Origin: Phlegmacium glaucopus
Taxonomy: Eukaryota; Basidiomycota; Agaricomycetes; Agaricales; Cortinariaceae
Assembly: GCA_015039465.1 (NCBI GenBank)
Contig: MU130533.1
Span: 248,001-312,000 of the forward strand
Reading direction: 5' to 3'
Length of the DNA stretch: 64,000 nucleotides
In this document: piece by piece, positions 34,801 through 46,708 of the stretch
How the letters are laid out: every line of letters starts with the position of its first letter
Position numbering within the stretch: the first letter of the stretch is position 1
Program-made: the position numbers and the translations under genes
The notes under the pieces: model-generated
Seen by the model: only the letters and a program-made list of their open reading frames with translations
Databases searched by the model: none
Told to the model about the DNA's origin: nothing

Positions 34801-35626
34801 TGTTGAAAACGGGTTGGACATCCACTTGGCGCGCAAGATAGAGCTCTTTTGTCGTCGACTTGGAGCGTTTGTCATATTTTTTCAGAATTTTGCGGAAGCC
34901 AGTTACATTGATTTCCACAAATTGCTATGATGATCGTGTGATGGTATATACTGAAAGGTTAAGGAAGATAGTATGCCAACTCGTACCTGCAATTTCTCTA
35001 AATCTCTCTCCAAGAGACGAAAGCCTTCTTCGACGGCACTCCATTCTACATGACTGTCTCCCGTTAGATTTGGTATTCCCCTCATCGCGGCAGCGCGCCT
35101 TTTCGACAACAAAGTCTCCATTCTCAGAGTAACCTCTGCCTCTTTCTGTAGATAAAAAGCATTGATCTGAAAGATCTTTGAGAATAGCACTGTACTCCTT
35201 GAACGTGCTTGACAGGCACCTTTTCCAACTCCCGTTCGAGCTTGAAAAAAAAAGCTGCCTTGTGAGCCCGGAAGTCGGGACCCCTTTCGATATCATGTCC
35301 CGAGGCCGAAAAAAATGGCGGTTCACCAGGGCTGCTTGCAGGAGAACCTGCAGGGCTACGAGGTGTTGTCTGTGATATGAGCTGTGGTGATGACTGGTTT
35401 GAAATATCAGGTGGACGAACTCCCAATGCCAAAGCTGCTGCTTCCGATGCTGGACGATTGGCAGTAAGGGAAGAGATAATTTTCTTCAAGAACTTGTAAT
35501 CCAGGTAGTAGGTCGACCACCCTGGGACTTGTTGAGCTTGTATTTGCTTTCCAAACTACAATGGAACTTGTGATTAGAATACGGAAGACTCGGACAGGGG
35601 TTTTAACCGTATCGAAATACCTTCAT
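31883..35626 (-). CDS. PHO81: CDK inhibitor Pho81: SPX + ankyrin + GDPD-like
   Basis: Phosphate-signalling protein that inhibits the Pho80-Pho85 kinase when phosphate is low. Coding exon 1 is only ATG AAG (35626-35621); after a 65-nt intron the SPX domain continues as FGKQIQAQQVPGWSTYYLDY. SPX also includes NVTGFRKILKKYDKRSK. About six ankyrin repeats follow in the long exon ending near 33164 (DVYGRTALHYAAMKGH, DEWTPLFHASRYGH), then RVYGHNYLVNTHLVQV and a C-terminal region matching the GDPD-like end of Pho81 (VTLEVGGDLETYWKST, HPVVYFDWLLPGIEFELG). The intron at 33163-33109 starts with GC rather than GT. The stop is TAA at 31885-31883. Full length is roughly 1,100 residues, as in other fungi. 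Confidence 0.94.
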
Positions 35627-35850
35627 GGTCGCAGTAGTTGTATGTGGATCGACGAGATAATCGGTGCCCACTTCAAGGCTTGGAAAGTCTTATGCAGTCA
35701 TACAATTGGTGGTTTTTGATAAATCAGTCTTGCCCAGAGATGACGATGACCGGACCTCATATTTAAATACGCACGTGCTCAAAATGAAATTCAATGGTGT
35801 AAATCTCACAATCCATCGATTGCAAAAGCAAGACGAACGTGCGCCTCCCA

Positions 35851-37216
35851 TCAAACCAGCACTTTTCTCAACTGCCAGACCCGAGCTGGCAACAGCGTCA
35901 CTGGACATTTCCCATGCTTCTCTACTTGATCATACGCGCAACGGTAGCAAAATAGGTATCCAGAAGGTAGTGCGGTCGCATTAACTATGCCTTTCCTACA
36001 TATAGGGCAGACACCATATGCCCGCTTATCAAAATGTATCCCTTGAGGATGAGGTGGAAGTATACTGGGAGGCGGAATGGCTGGACCTTGAGGATAACTG
36101 GATAGCGAGCGTGCAGGAGACCCCGGAGAATACCACCACTCTAAAAACTTGACGAAAAATATAGCTGTGGGCAAGAGAAATCGAAGAGAATCTAGTAAAA
36201 GTCGTGGAGAGGTTAGGATAAGCCTTCGAAGTCGGGCCAACAAGCTTTGGCGTATCTCGGGGGCTATCGTTTTCTGGGCCGCTCGCTACATTTGGGTCAG
36301 ACATCATCGTAGAAAAAAATAGATAACTGTCAACGTACAAAATCTTCTACCCCTAATCTTCGTATGTCAACGCCTATCCACGTCAACCATGGTCGATATG
36401 AGGGTGCTCTGTCGAACAGGTATGCGATATTCCACAGTAGAAGCCATAGTTCGAAGGATACGTTTAGATAGGGATAGACCGTTTTAAATATTCGACGAAA
36501 TCGCCCTTTAAAAGTCTTGCGATACTATGAGTGACGATTAATTTGGCAAAGAAGGTCATACGTACTTCATCCGTGAGTGCCTGTATTTGCCTTGCGTCCA
36601 ATGTTTCATCGAGGATCTCAGAGTTTACGCCCCCACCCAGTCCTTCGAAATAATCTTGAGCTTTGGCCCTGATATATGGCACCCCAACCTGCAACACTAT
36701 TAAGGGTGTCGTTTAAACGAACGTGCAAAATTTATTACTGACCAAAAAGAGTAGTGAACGCCAAATTTCTTGACTGCGTAGAGCTTCACCGGGTGGTATG
36801 CCTCCTACAGCGAGTGTAGCTCTTTCGGACTCTATGAAAGGTCTCCGTCTTCGCTTCAGACCGTAGAAATTTTCTGAGAAAGAAGCATCTGAAAAACTCG
36901 TTGAGACGATACCAAATCGACACTCAAAGTTCCAAGGTAATCACTATGCTTTTTCAGGTAGTGTCGCTCAACAATAAACATAATAGCTGCATAGAATTCC
37001 TCGTGCCTGTTCACAATTCGCAAAAGGTAACGCGGATAGCGTTGAGCAAAGACCTATGGAGTTGGCTCAGTTGGTGTGATGTAAGTGGTAAGATATAATT
37101 ACCGCCAAAACATATTTCAATGAAGGCTGAAGTAAGTCTTTGAGTTGTTCTTGAGCAATGAGCTCGAACAAGGAGGGTTTGAGGGGATCAGCCCCAACGT
37201 CGTTGAAGAATTCCAT
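35851..37216 (-). CDS. PEX12: Peroxin-12, RING-like peroxisome ubiquitin ligase subunit
   Basis: Peroxisomal membrane protein of the Pex2-Pex10-Pex12 ligase that recycles the Pex5 import receptor. The start MEFFNDVGADPLKPSLFELIAQ and RHEEFYAAIMFIVERHYLKK are typical Pex12. Middle exons hold the helical membrane part (GIPPGEALRSQEIWRS, VGVPYIRAKAQDYFE, WNIAYLFDRAPSYRPWL). The C-terminus is the degenerate RING: CPICRKGIVNATALPSGYLF then CYRCAYDQVEKHGKCPVTLL. This RING has fewer zinc ligands than Pex2 or Pex10, as is normal for Pex12. It is divergent from the UPF0303 gene, with 122 bp between starts. Confidence 0.94.
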
Positions 37217-37338
37217 ATGAAGCAAGCTCGGACAAAAATAGCCGGAATAATAATATAAATATTATTATTGGAAATTTGTCTTCAACACATGGCTCGAGCA
37301 CGCCTCTACATTGTCATCAACCCATCCAGTGGTCTTAC

Positions 37339-38295
37339 ATGTTCAACGGATTATATACGATGTCTCCAACCGATGCCTCCCTCGCCACACAAACGTTGTC
37401 AGAGGAAGGCAGTTATCGTTTCTCTTCTTTCTCTGCTTCAGACGCAGTCACTCTTGTAAGCTTCCACATTTCTATGTCTTCCTTTACATCGATTAATGAT
37501 CATTCAAGGGCCTATCCATAAGGAAAAGGTTTCGTGCTTCTTCTCGCCATATCAAAGGCAAGGGGTTAGTTATCTCGATACAAACTATCGCTGGCCATAC
37601 TCTCTTTGCTTGCACTGTCGGCGACTTAGGCAGCCTCAGTGGCATTGGGGACGTCAGCTTGGACAGCTGGGCATGCCTAGAAGGCATGATCAACGTGGTC
37701 AGACGCACTGGGCACTCCAGCTTTTACGTGGAGAAGGGTATGAATGCTATGGGAAAAACCCCAAAGCAAATGGGAATCCAAGGCGATTCATTTCGAGTCC
37801 AAGGAGGCGGTATGTTCCTAGTTCATTAGCCGCCAAGTAATCATCCAAATACGTTTGGCAGCATTTCCCATATGGCTGGAGGTATGCTATATCACAAGTT
37901 AACCAGCTGCATCCTGAATCCCTCAGAACGCAGCATGCTGTCCAATTGCCGTCGCTGCATGTTACTCGGGGTCTTCGCAGGAGGACCATGTCGTAAGTAC
38001 TCAAACTTACAAGTCGGTTAAAAAGAATGTTAATCATCGAAAATAAAAGCTTATGGCGACAACTATTCGCGATTATTTGACCAAGTTGCGAAGAGATAGT
38101 CAGAGCTACACACCGGGTCCAAGTATGCCAGAACCTGTGCCCATAATTCCAAGACGCGAAAGCCCGGTAGGTTCTAAGGCCAAAAAAAACCGATGCAAAA
38201 GACTGACACTAGAAAAGGAATGGTTACAACATCCCAGTCCAACGAACATGGAAAGACGTCCAGAATCGCCGTTTAATCACATTGACGAGCATTGA
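37339..38295 (+). CDS. UPF0303 / DUF967 family protein (yeast YBR137W-like)
   Basis: Small protein of the GlcG/HbpS-like fold; the yeast homologue is implicated in handling of tail-anchored proteins or haem, with no settled activity. Five exons: GLSIRKRFRASSRH, VISIQTIAGHTLFACTVG, SGIGDVSLDSWACLEGMIN, SFYVEKGMNAMGKTPK and the NAACCPIAVAACYSGSSQED core are diagnostic. A C-terminal tail beyond the conserved core (TTIRDYLTKLRRDSQSYTPG and Pro/Arg-rich sequence to 38295) is longer than in yeast. Another in-frame ATG lies seven codons after the chosen start, so the N-terminus may be shorter. Confidence 0.88.
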
Positions 38296-38333
38296 TATAT
38301 GAGGTCCTGCTAACATTAACGTTCTATGGAAAT

Positions 38334-39021
38334 TTAGAAGGACTCGTCGGTGTTAATTTGAGGCAGCGCCTCATTCCTAGGATAGGTAAGAACTCGGACT
38401 TGTTCTACAATTTCCCAACACATTAGAAAAATATACACATGCCAGCTATTGCCACATACCATGTCTGAGGAAAATTTGTCGTTGGCCCTGAGGCGTGGTA
38501 GGGTCTGCACCTGCTTCGGGCTCCCTCAACTCAAAGTTGGCTTCCACATATACTCTTGTCCCTTTTTTCAGAGTTGAGAGGAACTTGATAGGAGATTCGG
38601 AAAAGCAAAGGATCTTGTGGAATGTGGAAATGGGGGGAGGTCGTTCTGTGCGTCAAAGAATAAGTAAACCAAAGAGAATACGGAAAACTTCGTTTGATTA
38701 CCTCCAGTAGGGTCGGTTGGAAGAGTGGTTTTAGTCACAACGGTATAACTTGCAAATGGTGGTATGAGTCTCCTTGTGGTACAGAGTGGTTTGAGAAACG
38801 AGTACCTGACAAATTCCTTGTCGTGTTTTGTAAGTCGAGTTTCAGGATCCCTGGCTAGGTAGCCAATGAGAGAAAGTTTGGAGAGGTCACTAGCGCGCTT
38901 GATGGTTGTTGAAAAGGTCTGTTAGGACGCGAATTAATGGTTGCAGTGAGCGCGAATTAAGAACTGATCATACGCGGGTTGAAAAAGCACGAGATGCGGC
39001 AACAGCCCGTAAGGCGAACAT
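38334..39021 (-). CDS. RIM1: Mitochondrial single-stranded DNA-binding protein
   Basis: Binds single-stranded mitochondrial DNA during replication. The N-terminus MFALRAVAASRAFSTR looks like a mitochondrial presequence. After one intron the OB fold begins: RASDLSKLSLIGYLARDPET, then YTVVTKTTLP, FHKILCFSESPIKFLSTLKKG, TRVYVEANFELREPE and LRHEQVRVLTYP. Four introns are spliced; the stop is TAA at 38336-38334. Length is about 150 residues, close to other fungal Rim1 proteins. The gene is convergent with UPF0303 (38 bp apart) and divergent from HBS1 (173 bp between starts). Confidence 0.92.
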
Positions 39022-39194
39022 ATTTTGAATATTTAGGTGAGAGTCTATAAAATTTAGGGAGGGAAGAGGTAGAGGACAGTTTCCATCCTCAGACTTATTT
39101 ATTTGACTTATTTATTCGTATCCTTGTTTTCGCCTATTTGTTTCAGCCACTTTCGTGTGTTCCTGGTATTCCAAGTCAATGTCTACATTCTACA

Positions 39195-42100
39195 ATGTCG
39201 CGACACAGAGATTTTCGTAATCTTAACATCCATGGTCTGACCCTTTCCTCGAAAATGAATTCGATCCACTGAGTAGACCCTAGATGAACTCGATGATGAT
39301 GCTTTGTCAGATGGCGGGGGGGAGGAGATGACTATCGACCAACAAGGTTTGCCCGAAGCCAACATGCTAGCATCCGTGCACGCTGAATACGTCCAAGCGC
39401 AAATGAACGATGGCCTTGAACAAGTGCGACTGGTCATTGGCGATGAAGTCGTGTCTGAACTATCCGATGACTCCATCAAGGATGCCTTGTGGGAGTACTA
39501 CTTCCACATCGAAAAGACTGTTCAATGGGCCCTTGGTTTGTGATATCTAGTGCCGATATTCTATGGATACCTAATTTTGTCAACAGAGGAGCGCGAGAGA
39601 CGACAGATCGCAAAAGAAAAAAAAGGTGAGCGTTAGAATGTTGAATCGATTTTCTTTGCGGCGTGTTCCTGCGCCAGCCGAGTCCATTGATATATATCAT
39701 GAGCTGAGAAGGTGCATTTCTACCACTCGCTGCCTGGTCAACATAGTGCCCAACCTTTTGTACTGATCATTTGAGCAGGGGATCTATATGAACCCTCCTC
39801 TTTCGATCTACATGGGGAAAGCGCTTCCTATCAGAGTAATCAACCAGGCCAAATGCGAGACGACGAGGATCAGGATTACCCCGAACCTGAAGTTCGTTCT
39901 CGTCTTCCTTCCATATTTCTGGCCCAACAGCAGCCAGGTTTTGACAACGAGGCCTATCTATCTGTCGAAAATTCTCCCCAAGTAAATTCTCGTAATCGAC
40001 TAAGCACTATCACGGAGCACACAGAGAAGACAGACCCATCTGTAAGGTGGCGTTCTCGTCAACAGTATTTGATGCCAAATAGTGCCCGTTCATTATTGTC
40101 TAGTCCTACTACCTCCTATGGTCAAGAGTTAGGTGCGTCCATACTTCTCTACTCACGATCTATCATTCATTCTTTGACAGATGCAAGAATGTCAATGAGT
40201 GAACGTGATCATCAGCCGGATCCTAACATAGGTCCAAGTTCACCGTCTGGATCAGCAATGCAAAGACTTTCGACATATGACCCGCCACCATCTAACAGCT
40301 CAACCATTACACCGAACGATCCATCACATCCCTTGACCTCAGGTGATCCCATCCACTCAATATCCAAAGAGGCTAGCGAACAAGGGTCGCTTCGAGCATC
40401 TGAACCTGATCATACGCATGCCCCAAAAGTAGGATCGAAGCTCTCGAAGTTGGCGAGTTCACGAGCAAGTAGCGTTAGTACCAGGAGTGAAAGCTCGGGG
40501 TCATCAGGAACGTTTGTAACCGGTTCAATCAAAACTTTCCCTGCACTTCGTCCTTCGGCTCAGTCAGAGCGCCCTCCAAGCTCTGTGGCTTCTTCTAAAG
40601 AGCTTCCGGCGATTCCTTCACCATCGTCTACGCCAATTCCTTCTGCACCATCGTCTATTATACAAAGAGCAATTCAAACTGCTCTTGAACTTGAAGCTGT
40701 TGATAGGGAAGCTACCCCGAAACCATCTCGACTCCAACCTCAGTCTGAGCCTTCCGATCGATCCAAAACTCCAACTCCCAACTATTCCCACCCTGCTAAT
40801 TTACCTTCAAATTCCGAAACAACACCTGTATCTCCTACTCGTCCTCTCTCCAAACTGGCTTTACTCGCTCAGCAAAAGGCAGAAGGAGGAAGTCGACCCT
40901 CAAGCGTGCAACGCCTTTCGACCCCGCCACAAAGTTCGCCATCGTCACGGCCGCTTTCTAAACTTGCTATGCTGGCTCAGCAAAAAATTGATGCAACTAG
41001 GGTACCCAAGCTACCTAAGACTTCCACCGAATATTTGACTCCGATAGCCAATGGCCCCTCTGTGACAACGGCCATCACCACCTCTTATCAATCACTATAC
41101 AGTCTCACGGACCCCTCACGCTCCAATGTCATTCCCAAGCTCAATGTTGTACCCCTTCAGCTCAGTGTTGAAGCGTCGACGCCTACAGACCACAGACCTT
41201 CGAAGCTTGCCATGAAGATTAGGCGGGCTGGCGAGAAATCAAGCACTGCCCCAGAGTTTCCTCCGGAAGAACAAACTATGCCCTCACCGCCACCATTATT
41301 CCAGTCGAAGTCGACTGACGCCCGTGCGTCGCCTTCCGCCTTTGCATCTGTGCTCATTCTTGATAATATACACAACCATCAAGATAAAAGCACGACTAAA
41401 GAAGGTCATGGAGGCCACAAACGTAAGAAAGAAAAAGTGTCGGCCGGCAGAATTGTTCGGGATGGGTCGACAAACAGCCATCCACATCATTCGCATAAAT
41501 CCAAGCATGCCAATTCACCCAGCCACGATACTGAAGGTCCAACTCCATTTGCTTTTGACGTGCCAAGCCCGGACGATATTGTACTTAATGCTCGCAAAGG
41601 GTCTGGTCTCAGAGACGTTGTGGCTTCTCCTAAGCCTTCGGCGGGCGCAGGAAAATCGTCCTCCAAATCCTAATCTCGAACTTTCATGACCCTTTTTTCC
41701 GTATTTATTTTCTTTCTTGTATAACCATTCATTTTACAGTCGCAAAAGAACGTGAAAAGGCCTTCAAATTGTCGCAACTCAAGTCCGCCTCATCTTCCCT
41801 TTCAAATTCGCGGGCAGGAACCCCAGTTGGTTCTCCAGCCAAGGGCCAGAAAAAAGCAGTGTCTGTTGTGTCTAGAGCTTCAGGCTCATCGACTCCCTCA
41901 AAGAAACACATTGTGGATCAACGACAATTAGATATTTCTGGTTTGAATCTGAATGAACAGAATTCCAATGCTACTGAATGTGTAGAAGAACCACCAAAAA
42001 TAAGTATGGCCCGGGAAATGTTGCTAGAAGAGGCCAAACGGGCACTGGCTGCCGAGGGTGAGAATGGCAGGAAAGGAGTCAGCATAGTTGTTATTGGTAC

Positions 42101-43761
42101 GCAGTTTCGGCCAGATCTGAATCGACTGCTTGCACTAAATTCTTTATTTCCAGGTCACGTTGACGCAGGGAAATCGACCCTGATGGGACGCCTTCTCTAC
42201 GAACTTGGCCGACTTGACGAGAAGACCAGACGGGCAAATGAGAAGGGAAGCGGGAAAATCGGGAAGAGCAGCTTCAGTTGGGCTTGGGGATTAGATGGAA
42301 CTACGGAAGAACGAGAGAGGTAATATTTTTCAAACTTGATGTCAGCAATGAAATACGAACTTTCGACAGGGGAATAACTATGGATATTGCTTTACAGACG
42401 CTAGCAACTCCTCACAGGCAGATCACCGTTCTTGATGCCCCAGGACATAGGGATTTCATCCCGAACATGATTTCTGGAGCATCACAGGCGGATTGTGCCT
42501 TGCTAGTTGTTGATGCGGCAACGGGAGAGTTCGAATCTGGCTTTCAGCGTGGTGGACAGACTCGCGAGCATCTTTTACTTGTTCGCAGTCTGGGTGTCTC
42601 CCAGGTTATAGTGGCAGTAAACAAGCTTGATCAGGTGTCATGGAGCAGGAGTCGTTACGAAGAAATCTGCGCGTTATTACGCCCCTTCTTGGTCCAGTCC
42701 GGATTCCAACCTTCAAAAACAAGATTCGTGCCTGTAGGAGCTATGCAAGGCGTAAACCTTGTTGGTCGAGAAGGAGATACTGCTGCAGAATTGAAGCAGT
42801 GGTACAGTGGGTCAACTTTGGTTGATTTTCTAGGTACACAGATATCCAATCATCACCGCCATTCTGAATTGATCTTGTTTTTCTTCTTCTTCAGATGAGT
42901 TGGAACCTCCAGCCCGTGATATATCAGCACCTTTGCGGATACCTATCTGGAATGTGTTCAAAAGTCATGGCTCTGGAGCTGCCGTATCTGGTAGACTTTG
43001 TGCTGGCGTTGTCCAGGTTGGTGAAAAGCTGAGGATCCTTCCAGGAGACGAAACTGCAGCAGTCAAATGTAAATATCCTATCCTATCCCAATACTTATCA
43101 ACTGACAAGTTCAAGCGATTGAGATCGAAAATGCATCAGTGCCATGGGCAGCAGCTGGATCGAATGTGACGCTTTACCTCGCTGCAGTTGACCCAGTCAA
43201 TCTCAGCATTGGTAGTGTATTATGCCCACCGGGCGATCTCGTTCCCCTTGCAACCCATTTTACTGCTCGAATCATTGTCTTTGATATCCAAGTTCCCATT
43301 ACTGCAGGGGCCTCGGTAATTGTATTTGACATCAAACACTTCCACCTTTCGCTCAGTATCATCAGCTAGAAGTTTTTCACCATTCTCGCGATGTTCCAGC
43401 CAATATGGTGAAGCTCCTCTCCACACTTGATCGTGCAACAGGGGCGGCTCTCAAATCAAATCCTCGGTATATTCCATCTATAAGCCATACTTCCAGCGTT
43501 TTGTTCATGAAATCACAGAGTATTGACTACAGGAACTTCGGCTGAAGTGCAGATTGTTCTTCGTTCTACGATGGTATCGGGGATTTCATCGACAACACGA
43601 ATTCCTCTAGAAACCTTCGCAGCAAACAAGGACATGGGGAGAATTCTACTTCGGCGAGGAGGCGAAACTATTGCTGCAGGTGAGTTTCGTCTCACTAATG
43701 CATAAAGAACGGGCTTTGACCATTTACAGGCGTAGTGTTGGATATTAATGGACAAATTTGA
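39195..43761 (+). CDS. HBS1: Ribosome-rescue GTPase Hbs1
   Basis: eRF3/EF-Tu-like GTPase that works with Dom34/Pelota on stalled ribosomes. The N-terminus MSRHRDFRNLNIH leads into the HBS1 N-terminal helical domain (ELSDDSIKDALWEYYFHIEK). A long disordered Ser/Pro/Thr region (about 550 residues) follows, with four SKLA motifs. The GTPase part has G1 GHVDAGKST (split by an intron), ERERGITMDIA, G3 DAPGH, G4 NKLD and G5 GAMQG, then the two beta-barrel domains ending IAAGVVLDINGQI. The exon before the GTPase part ends at 41605. The 134-nt intron 41606-41739 is about twice the local norm, and reading through it reaches a stop at 41671-41673. The disordered region is much longer than in yeast. Confidence 0.94.
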
Positions 43762-44096
43762 AAATCTTTTTGTTGTCAGAAGTGGTCACGACAAGTACTA
43801 GAATGTCGAAACATTTGGATGCCCTGGATCTCATACATGTTTTTAATAATATTGTACTTGAGGAGCGCATTATACATTGAATAGAGTGAAATTTTCTCAA
43901 CCACAATACAAGTGCCTGTCAACATCATCTTATACTCTACTAAGATAACTGCATCAGAAAGATAGCTAGACCGAAGAAAATCAAGAGGGAATGGTAAATT
44001 CGAATAAATCAAGAAAACAGTTAATAGAAATAAAGTCTCTTCATACATGGGCCCAACGCCCTGGAAATGAATACAAACGTCACTGATGCGTCAAAC
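43762..44096. other. Convergent 3' region between HBS1 and the CBM48 gene
   Basis: No gene seen in 335 AT-rich bases; presumably the two 3' UTRs. Several AATAAA-like signals occur (TTTAATAATATT at 43841, AATAAA at about 44027). Confidence 0.4.
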
Positions 44097-46416
44097 TCAT
44101 TTCTTTTCCTTTTCTTTATCATGATGGAAAATGTGCTTGATCTTCCCAAAAATTGAGGTTTTTTTCTTCCTCACAGAATTGAACTTGCTTGAGGAAGGTG
44201 AAGTGTCAACTGTTCGAGACGGCGAATCTGTTTGAGATGAGGGGAAGTCATGACTGCCTTTAACTGAGCTAGTTGACGTTTCCTTGCGGGGTGTGGTGGG
44301 GACAGGGGGTGTAAAATGACCATTGGTATCTGGTACACTGTCTTCGGTGGTTTGAGTGGTGGGTATCGGTTCGGCCACTCCTCCTTCAGTAATTATTGCG
44401 GTATTAACACCAGCAATGGCAGATGTTTCAGCGTGTTCCCCTATCTTTGTAGTTTGTTCATTCGACAAAGGACTGACTGCCGTGGTTTGAACATCCTTAA
44501 CTTCGGGTACAGGAATTGGTGTATCCGCTTTCTCCTCAACGACGAGGTTCGGTTCGGTGGACGGAAGGACTTCAGCAACAACAGGTTCGGGATCGGTCGT
44601 TGACTCTTCGACTACGGCAGGCAAAATTGGCGTTGGATCACTAGAAGCAGGAACTTCAGTGACTGTAGCAGTAATAGGAGATGTGGAGACTGGTTCAGCC
44701 TCAACATTAGCTGTAGTAGCAGGTGTCGGAGCGGTTTCGATGACAGGAAGATCACTGGCATCGACGGTAGGCTCATTAACTGCAGGATAATCTTCGGTGA
44801 CAGGATGCTCTAACACATCGACGGGTGTTTCAATAATGGGGACAGGTGTTCGTTCAACAACGCTTTCAGCAGTTGCGAGTTCAGCCGGAGGTTCTTCAAG
44901 CACGGGATCTGCTTCTGGGGCTGAAGGTTCTTCTGATTTCGCCTCTATTGAAGATGCTTCGTCCAGAGGCTGCCCTGTGCTTGGTTCGGAAAATTTCTCT
45001 GCCGGCGCCTCCGATTCAAGGGGAATTACAACGATTGGTTCCGCCTCTGCTAAGGCGCTTTCTTTGATTACAGGTTCGGGCGTAGGAAGGGTGTCGATAA
45101 CGGGAGCTGGACTTGATTCAGTCGTTTCCTCCGTTGGCGCCTCCAATTCGGATGGGATTACATCAATTACAGTGGTTACTTCTGCGTCTGCTGCGATGCT
45201 TTCCTCGACTACAGATTCGGATATACGGGCAGGGTCTGGGCTTGTTTCATTCGCCTTTTCTTCTGGAGCTACATCAGGGATAGGTGCCACTTCTGGGTCT
45301 GCTGCAGTAATCACAACTTCAGGTACAGGAAGTGCATTGACAACAATAGGCGTATCCACCGCAATCTTCTCCTTGACGGTGGTCGGAATATTAGGTTCGG
45401 CAGTAAAACGAGGAAGAATGTGCATTGATTCAAGAGGTGGCGATGATGCAAATGTGTTATTCTCTGCAGCGTTGACAGGCACAATCATGATGGGCACCAA
45501 AGGCGCAATTGGGGAAGATGGTAACTCAGGCGCACTTTCTTCCATGATTGTAGGCGACTTGATGCCCATGCCGGGGGGTAGGGTAAATTCATCATTAGAT
45601 TTTGGTGTAGGGATTGCAATCTATATGCAAAGATAAAGTCAATACAGAACGGGTACCTTATGCTAGTGAGACAGATATGCTGACCTTTGGGATGTTTATG
45701 GGGTCAATACCGACGGCGCTATGCATTGCAGCTCCCAAACCTGACGCGACGTAGGTGAGGGCAGACGAGGTACCATCGCGAGCAGCAATGGTATTTGCCA
45801 AATCCGCGAGAAATCCGGATGTCTGTGTATCCGAAGTTTGCTCAGCGCCAGCAATCTTAGCACTTGTGGTACCCGTATGCACTGGTAAGGTCTGCGGTGT
45901 ATAGTCAGGTTTCTCGCCGATCTCAGCAACCACAGTATCGCCGTTTGTCTTGTGGTTATTTGCTTCAATTGCAGTTGGCTTATCAGCCTCGACAGGAACA
46001 GGGGTCGTCTCGAGCGTCGATGAATTGGCAGGTTTCGCAGGTGCAGTGTATACGTTGTTAACAAAACCGCCAGGGTCAACCTCAGTAGGTTGGTCTTCGT
46101 GGACTAGCCATTCTCCATCAACAATAAACTTGAACTTGATTTTCTGTTCCCAAGGAATGTGGGTCACGCCCTCAAAGCCAGTTTGGTTTTTAACAAGGCG
46201 GATAGATGATTTCCACTTGTATCAGCAACGTACATGAGGCGAGGGGGTGAAAGATAGAGCCAGATAAGAACTAACCTCATCGAATGTACCTGTGACGATG
46301 ACCGTGGTTGGTTCCGTATGGGGCCTATTGAAAGATAAATGAGTATAAGGAAGACGATGACTTGAAATTTCAAGAAACCATTTGAATACAACTTGGTGTA
46401 GATCTGTAGAACTCAT
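44097..46416 (-). CDS. CBM48 (AMPK glycogen-binding type) protein with repetitive acidic tail
   Basis: The N-terminal 85 residues are a carbohydrate-binding module of family 48, as in AMP-activated kinase beta subunits and yeast Crp1/Mdg1: PHTEPTTVIVTGTFDEW, GFEGVTHIPWEQKIKFKF and VDGEWLVHEDQPTEVDP. No kinase-binding C-terminal domain is present. The rest (about 600 residues) is low-complexity Glu/Pro/Ala/Val/Thr sequence in imprecise repeats of the form PxPE-V-I-xxADPE, ending in a basic helix, KKKTSIFGKIKHIFHHDKEK, that could bind membrane or nucleic acid. Introns follow MSSTDLHQVVFKW and TGTFDE and one precedes the acidic repeats. Function is unproven; Crp1-like proteins bind cruciform DNA in vitro, and the CBM suggests glycogen or a similar glucan. 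Confidence 0.85.
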
Positions 46417-46708
46417 ATGAAACTTGAAGGAAAGTTGGTTGCTTCCAAGTAAGTACAGGTAACCGTCAACATTTTGCACATGTTTATCACAAATCCAAGT
46501 TCACTCCAGTACTTTATATTGAGTAAAGTATGCCCTCATAATTAGCTTCAAGTTCTTTCATTACCACATAATTACAACTTTATTCAACACAATACATCGG
46601 TAAAATCGGTTCTTACTTAGCACAGCTTAGCACGTGGCTCGGACATAATTTCACGTGTCATTACATTGAAGCATTGAAAAGCACTCTTGCCTTTCCTCAA
46701 GATCTCAA
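46417..46708. promoter_or_regulatory. Divergent CBM48/ACBP promoter with two CACGTG boxes
   Basis: A 292-bp gap between two divergent starts. CACGTG cores at 46631-46636 and 46652-46657 are 21 bases apart, 52-77 bases ahead of the acyl-CoA-binding gene start. The TTTATATTGAGTAAAG near 46513 could serve as a TATA-like element for the CBM48 gene. Confidence 0.4.

Noticed and set aside
37060..37115. tRNA-like D-arm string (GGCTCAGTTGGTG)
   Set aside because: No matching B-box (GGTTCGAATC type), no acceptor stem, and it lies in the first intron region of PEX12.
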